DNA from: a virus
Direction: 5' to 3' (one strand)
IMG/VR virus record: IMGVR_UViG_3300033153_003319
Span: 1 to 47,606 of that record
DNA: 47,606 bases
Position 1 is the stretch's first letter. Each line of letters begins with the position of its first letter. Below are positions 44,220 through 47,606 of this stretch, in pieces. The position numbers were made by a program, and so were the translations under genes. The notes under the pieces are model-generated. The model worked only from the letters and a program-made list of their open reading frames with translations. It was not told the origin of the DNA and made no database searches.

Positions 44220-44909
44220 GTGGCATTTAACCCAAACGACTACAACATTGAGCAATGGCTATCTCTTGAAGAAAGCAATATGTTACAGAAGATATGTAGC
44301 ATATATGACGATCAGGGTAGGTTGACAGAAGAGAAAAAGACTAGGGTTCACGTAGTCCCTGTCGGATATGTTATCCCAGACAGTAGTGGTAGAATATCTA
44401 GGGATGCTCCATGCCTTAGGCGAACATTCCTATATGATGAATTTGATAACCCAACAGCAACTGTTCCGACTATAGTTGAATGGGGAGTTGCATGTGAAGA
44501 GGCTTCTCACGGAGCACTGCCTCCAACCACGGGTAATCCAAGTGGTATAGTGGAGTTTGGCATCAAGGTGTCAAAGCTCAACAACGAATTTAATGAAATA
44601 ACGAATCTGGTCAATGGTGTGGAAACACTGCTACTTAGAAAGACCTTGCTACCAGATGAAGTAATATATATGCGGAGCTTGAGAGTATCAGGTGACAGTA
44701 GAGCAGAATACTATATCAAAATAGACGGTGTCCCACTGGACAAGAGGCGCCTATGGTGGACGCAATTTAATGACCAAGTATGGTTTGAGACGGCCGATGG
44801 TGGTATCATGCTATCAAATGAAGCTGTTCTCGAAGTATTCATAACAAACACAGGCGAAGGGCCGGCGGATTTCAATGCATCCGTGGACTACACAAAGGAA
44901 CCTGAATGA
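44220..44909 (+). CDS. Structural protein, 229 aa, GTG start
   Basis: It starts 15 bp beyond the capsid terminator with GTG and only a weak ribosome site, so low expression is likely. The product is mixed alpha/beta (NIEQWLSLEESNMLQKICSI; VVPVGYVIPDSSGRISRDAP), with an Ig-like C-terminal half (VIYMRSLRVSGDSRAEYYIK; VLEVFITNTGEGPADF). The C-terminal pattern is that of minor head or decoration proteins. Family not recognised. Confidence 0.6.
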   Translation: MAFNPNDYNIEQWLSLEESNMLQKICSIYDDQGRLTEEKKTRVHVVPVGYVIPDSSGRISRDAPCLRRTFLYDEFDNPTATVPTIVEWGVACEEASHGALPPTTGNPSGIVEFGIKVSKLNNEFNEITNLVNGVETLLLRKTLLPDEVIYMRSLRVSGDSRAEYYIKIDGVPLDKRRLWWTQFNDQVWFETADGGIMLSNEAVLEVFITNTGEGPADFNASVDYTKEPE

Positions 44910-45082
44910 AGAAGCTAGAGGTTGAGAAGAAGAGAGTTACTTTACTCAAGATGCAGGCAGCTAGGGCAGACATGGGTCTGAAGGTTATGGAGAAAGAAGA
45001 GGAGATCGAGCGTATTAAAGCTACGCTTGTAACTCAGGACGAAAGCATTATACAATTACAAGAAGAGTTAGCAGCTCTTTAA
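44906..45082 (+). CDS. Small coiled-coil protein, 58 aa
   Basis: The ATG overlaps the upstream stop (ATGA). The whole product is a heptad coiled coil (KKLEVEKKRVTLLKMQAARA; EKEEEIERIKATLV; IIQLQEELAAL) rich in Glu, Lys and Leu. It ends 14 bp before the next gene. Too short for a default frame search, but the fit between neighbours supports it. Possibly a head assembly or connector element. Confidence 0.75.
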   Translation: MKKLEVEKKRVTLLKMQAARADMGLKVMEKEEEIERIKATLVTQDESIIQLQEELAAL

Positions 45083-45096
45083 CATAGGGGAAAGTT

Positions 45097-45909
45097 ATGG
45101 CCGATATTGAAAAAGGGTTGCCGATTAGAACTGAGGACGACCTTCAACAAAAGACACAGGTAAAGATTGTAGACCACACTGACCCTAATGGGGCAGACAA
45201 ACAAACGGAAGTTAGCGAGAAGTTAGTCCATGTTCGTAGCTTTGGAGCAGATGAAGCTGGTACGAAGGTACAGTTACAACTCTCTCAAGATGGACGACCT
45301 AATTCCAATGGTGAGTATGACGTAGCGACTAACACTAATCCATCCAGTAACTCGGATATTGGACATAGCAGGGTTGTAGCTGAGCCAACGGAAGTAGATC
45401 AGAATAAAAGAATTACTGCCATTGAATATGATGATGGAGTCAAGACTATCGTTGCTAAGGACATCTCCTTACACGATGAGAATGGAGTTCCATACAGTGC
45501 TAACAATCCATTGCCAATTACACTGGAAGCCACTGAATCTGATACTGTACATGAATTTGCAGAGAAAGTTGATATTGCTGCTGACGGTAACACTACTCAT
45601 ACATACTCTGTAGTAGATGGTAAGACATTAGTACTAAGTGAGATTATGAGTAGAGCATCTGGTCGTATTAAAGCCGAAGTTGAACTAGGTGATGGCGGAG
45701 CAGTTGAAGTATTCACTAAGAGATTCGTAGGATTTGCTAGTGAAGTACAGAGTGAGTCAGCAGATTATTACCCAGCAGTACCACACGAAGTAGTTGGTAC
45801 AGTGAATGGTACAACTGTTAAAGTTACATTGCATAACCGAGATGACGATGATGCTCAAAGTATCTACTGTACTATCATCGGCGTACTTAAAAATACTGTA
45901 ATAGTATAA
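45097..45909 (+). CDS. Structural protein, 270 aa
   Basis: AGGGGAAAGTTATG is the ribosome site. The N-terminus (KGLPIRTEDDLQQKTQVKIV, DHTDPNGADKQTEVSEKLVH) and later HDENGVPYSANNPLPITLEA resemble a family of phage virion proteins that lie after the capsid gene, with a C-terminal beta domain (THTYSVVDGKTLVLSEIMSR; YCTIIGVLKNT). It could be a head vertex or decoration protein or a tail-base component. Family name not recalled. Confidence 0.65.
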   Translation: MADIEKGLPIRTEDDLQQKTQVKIVDHTDPNGADKQTEVSEKLVHVRSFGADEAGTKVQLQLSQDGRPNSNGEYDVATNTNPSSNSDIGHSRVVAEPTEVDQNKRITAIEYDDGVKTIVAKDISLHDENGVPYSANNPLPITLEATESDTVHEFAEKVDIAADGNTTHTYSVVDGKTLVLSEIMSRASGRIKAEVELGDGGAVEVFTKRFVGFASEVQSESADYYPAVPHEVVGTVNGTTVKVTLHNRDDDDAQSIYCTIIGVLKNTVIV

Positions 45910-45917
45910 GGTGATAA

Positions 45918-47012
45918 ATGGGCGATCTAAGTAGAAACGATTCACCAATGCCTACTCAGGTAGTAGGCAGAGATGAAAGCTATGCGATGGATGTCGAGCT
46001 AATCGACGGGAAACATCGTGCACTAACATCGTCCATTGTTATCATCGAACAATTGTTTGGCCGTGATAACTATGCCGACACTTGGTTTTATATTGGAGAT
46101 CAATATGATAGCTCAGGTGCAGGTGGTATAGGAGACACGGTTCGGATACAGATCGGAGAAGGGCCTGACCCTGACTATGAAGCGATAGATTTTACCTATA
46201 CTCTCATAGCTGCCGATGTTGATGACGAGATAACTCTTGCAGACAACATTGTTAAGGCACTTAACCTTGACCTTACCTTTAGAGACAAATGGAAGGCAAC
46301 AAGAGTTAAGGATAATTCAGTAGTTCATATCGGTGCTAAGTTAACAGCAGAGTTTGGTGAGCGTAAAGAACTCAACGACTTTGTTGTTACTTCCACTGGT
46401 ACGACTATCGTTACTAGAGCATGGGACAAGATTGAACGTAGAGGTAAATCAACCTCACTTACAAAAGATAGTCGTGACCCTAGAGTTGGTATCCTTGGTA
46501 TCTCTGGTGAGTTTGTACTTGGTATCGGTGATGCTGAGAAGACATTCCAAGAAGATGCCAAATATCTCGGTGAAGGAAACTTAGCAGAGAACACATACAC
46601 AGGGCCACTGGATTATCAGATAGATGCTATAGCATCAGAACAAGTTATTATAAAAGAGCTAAGACTTCACGGTGTTGCAAAGGGTGTTAAGTTTGGACAG
46701 TTCCTGTCTATATCAGACCTAGTTAATGGACTCGTTGTGAGTATAAAAACACAGGATAAGACTTTTGTATTGCCGCCATTAAAGACTACTGATGATCTAA
46801 AGTCTCGCTTCGCCTCTATTGGTGGATGGGAACTAGATATAGCAGCAGCAGGTGACCACTTCTTATCAACATACCAGTTACCGACACCACTTATATTAGA
46901 CCCTATTGGTACTTACGGAATAGATGACTATGTTAAAATAACAATCCAAGATGATATCGACTCACTAGATAGTCTGTATCTAACAGGTCTTGGCTTTACT
47001 AGGGAGCCATAA
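45918..47012 (+). CDS. Structural protein, 364 aa
   Basis: AGGTGATAAATG precedes a mostly beta protein. The start (PTQVVGRDESYAMDVELIDG) and GDTVRIQIGEGPDPDYEAID read like virion proteins of the same module as the previous gene. The centre is Thr/Asp-rich, and the C-terminal half repeats beta strands (IIKELRLHGVAKGVKFGQFL; YVKITIQDDIDSLDSLYLTG). No catalytic motif. Probably a minor virion component co-expressed with the genes on both sides. Confidence 0.6.
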   Translation: MGDLSRNDSPMPTQVVGRDESYAMDVELIDGKHRALTSSIVIIEQLFGRDNYADTWFYIGDQYDSSGAGGIGDTVRIQIGEGPDPDYEAIDFTYTLIAADVDDEITLADNIVKALNLDLTFRDKWKATRVKDNSVVHIGAKLTAEFGERKELNDFVVTSTGTTIVTRAWDKIERRGKSTSLTKDSRDPRVGILGISGEFVLGIGDAEKTFQEDAKYLGEGNLAENTYTGPLDYQIDAIASEQVIIKELRLHGVAKGVKFGQFLSISDLVNGLVVSIKTQDKTFVLPPLKTTDDLKSRFASIGGWELDIAAAGDHFLSTYQLPTPLILDPIGTYGIDDYVKITIQDDIDSLDSLYLTGLGFTREP

Positions 47013-47455
47013 TGGTAACTAGCGTAATTCCAGATAGAGATAGCAGCGGAAAGATACTAAATATAAACCATCCATTCGGTGCAAAAGCAGACATGAACTT
47101 CCGTGGTGAAGGTATTAAATATACCTTCGCAGCAGATGAAGAATATACAATGGAACTACCTGTTACATGGGCCAAAGCTGAACTTACAGGCGTTGAGGTT
47201 ATGGGTAATAAACTTGGCGACAATATCCAGTTAAAGATACTGGACACAGCAACAGGAACATACTCAACCATACCAAACTATGTATTGAACCAATTCGGAT
47301 TCGATTGGAATTTACCAGATACTTTCTACAGGAAAGAGCTACCATACTATGCAACACTACACCAAGGAATGAGGATAGCTGTTGTGTACAAGAACAACTC
47401 AGGTGAACCAAGCACTGTTTATATTAACTTCGATATCCATGAGGCGCTGTCATGA
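47012..47455 (+). CDS. Structural protein, 147 aa
   Basis: It starts at the last base of the preceding stop. The product is a small beta protein (ILNINHPFGAKADMNFRGEG; TMELPVTWAKAELTGVEVMG) with aromatic-rich middle (FGFDWNLPDTFYRKELPYYA) and an end (STVYINFDIHEALS) like that of jelly-roll-type virion proteins. It overlaps the start of the gene that crosses the window edge. Function is not recognised. Confidence 0.55.
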   Translation: MVTSVIPDRDSSGKILNINHPFGAKADMNFRGEGIKYTFAADEEYTMELPVTWAKAELTGVEVMGNKLGDNIQLKILDTATGTYSTIPNYVLNQFGFDWNLPDTFYRKELPYYATLHQGMRIAVVYKNNSGEPSTVYINFDIHEALS

Positions 47456-47606
47456 TCTCATTCTTCTCAAAACTAATAGCGAAAGTCGGCATCAAGTCTA
47501 GTAGAAAGCTAACTCAAAAAGAGATAGACTTCTTCAACAGCAATAACCTGACTGGATGCCTAATCCTCACCAGAAGGAAGTGGCAGCTATCTAACTTTTT
47601 TATCAA
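47452..47606 (+). CDS. N-terminal part of a 182-aa permuted papain-like hydrolase candidate; continues at base 1
   Basis: This ATG overlaps the stop of the preceding gene (ATGA, 47452-47455) and opens a frame that runs off the right edge. The last two bases of the window plus base 1 make one Lys codon, and the frame continues without a stop to base 394, giving 182 residues in all. The first 58 residues hold a basic amphipathic start, then a beta-strand (GCLILTRRKW, 35-44) and a His at 56 (KHSMVV). The join is seen directly; the functional call is explained in the entry for 1-394. Confidence 0.85.
   Translation, partial: MISFFSKLIAKVGIKSSRKLTQKEIDFFNSNNLTGCLILTRRKWQLSNFFI

Noticed and set aside
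1-47606. tRNA genes, CRISPR arrays, insertion sequences and integrase
   Set aside because: No cloverleaf, no regularly spaced long repeats, and no transposase or integrase motifs were seen by eye on either strand.

Overview
The window looks like one complete genome of a tailed bacteriophage, most likely a short-tailed podovirus. It carries a terminase, portal, scaffold and major capsid block, a nozzle-type tail protein, an adaptor, and a run of internal (ejection) virion proteins that ends in a 1215-residue protein with a lysozyme domain. I see no sheath, no tape measure and no integrase. The last codons of the window continue in frame into its first codons: a start at 47452 reads through base 47606 into base 1 and stops at 394. 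The contig is therefore circular or circularly permuted, and the linear ends are arbitrary.

Layout. (1) 35019-47606 and on into 1-394, plus strand: packaging and head genes (small-terminase candidate, large terminase, portal, scaffold, major capsid) followed by structural genes. (2) 397-16770, plus strand: a membrane protein, tail fibre and tip proteins, three consecutive proteins with signal peptides, nozzle/stabilisation protein, adaptor and ejection proteins. (3) 16771-17314: convergent, non-coding, with a terminator. (4) 17315-33334, minus strand: a tightly packed early operon with a superfamily 2 helicase, two lysins, a Fis-type regulator, SNase-like nuclease, Hjc-like nuclease, archaeo-eukaryotic primase, an SSB-like protein, Sak4-like ATPase and DnaQ-like exonuclease. 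It also holds a probable Acb2/Tad1-type nucleotide sponge and a ubiquitin-like conjugation cassette. (5) 33335-35018: 1.7 kb of divergent non-coding DNA rich in direct repeats, palindromes and one long structured hairpin, the best candidate for origin and promoters.

The most exciting system is at 28070-31489. Read in the direction of transcription it encodes a 74-residue beta-grasp ubiquitin-like protein ending Gly-Gly-Cys, a 493-residue unrecognised protein with an E2-like His-Pro-His-Ile...Ile-Cys-Trp-Gly-Asp motif, a JAB/JAMM metalloprotease with intact zinc ligands, and a ThiF-type E1. This Ubl-E2-JAB-E1 order is that of bacterial BilABCD and related operons, but here it sits inside the replication operon of a phage. 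The Cys after Gly-Gly suggests that the protease matures the modifier.

Host. Three adjacent tail-region proteins have Sec-type signal peptides, two with an identically spaced Cys pair. This recalls the phage-fibre-like exported adhesins of predatory Bdellovibrionota, so a host in that phylum is my weak inference; the sequence does not prove it. No DNA polymerase, RNA polymerase or tRNA gene was recognised, so the phage probably borrows the host replication polymerase and transcription machinery.
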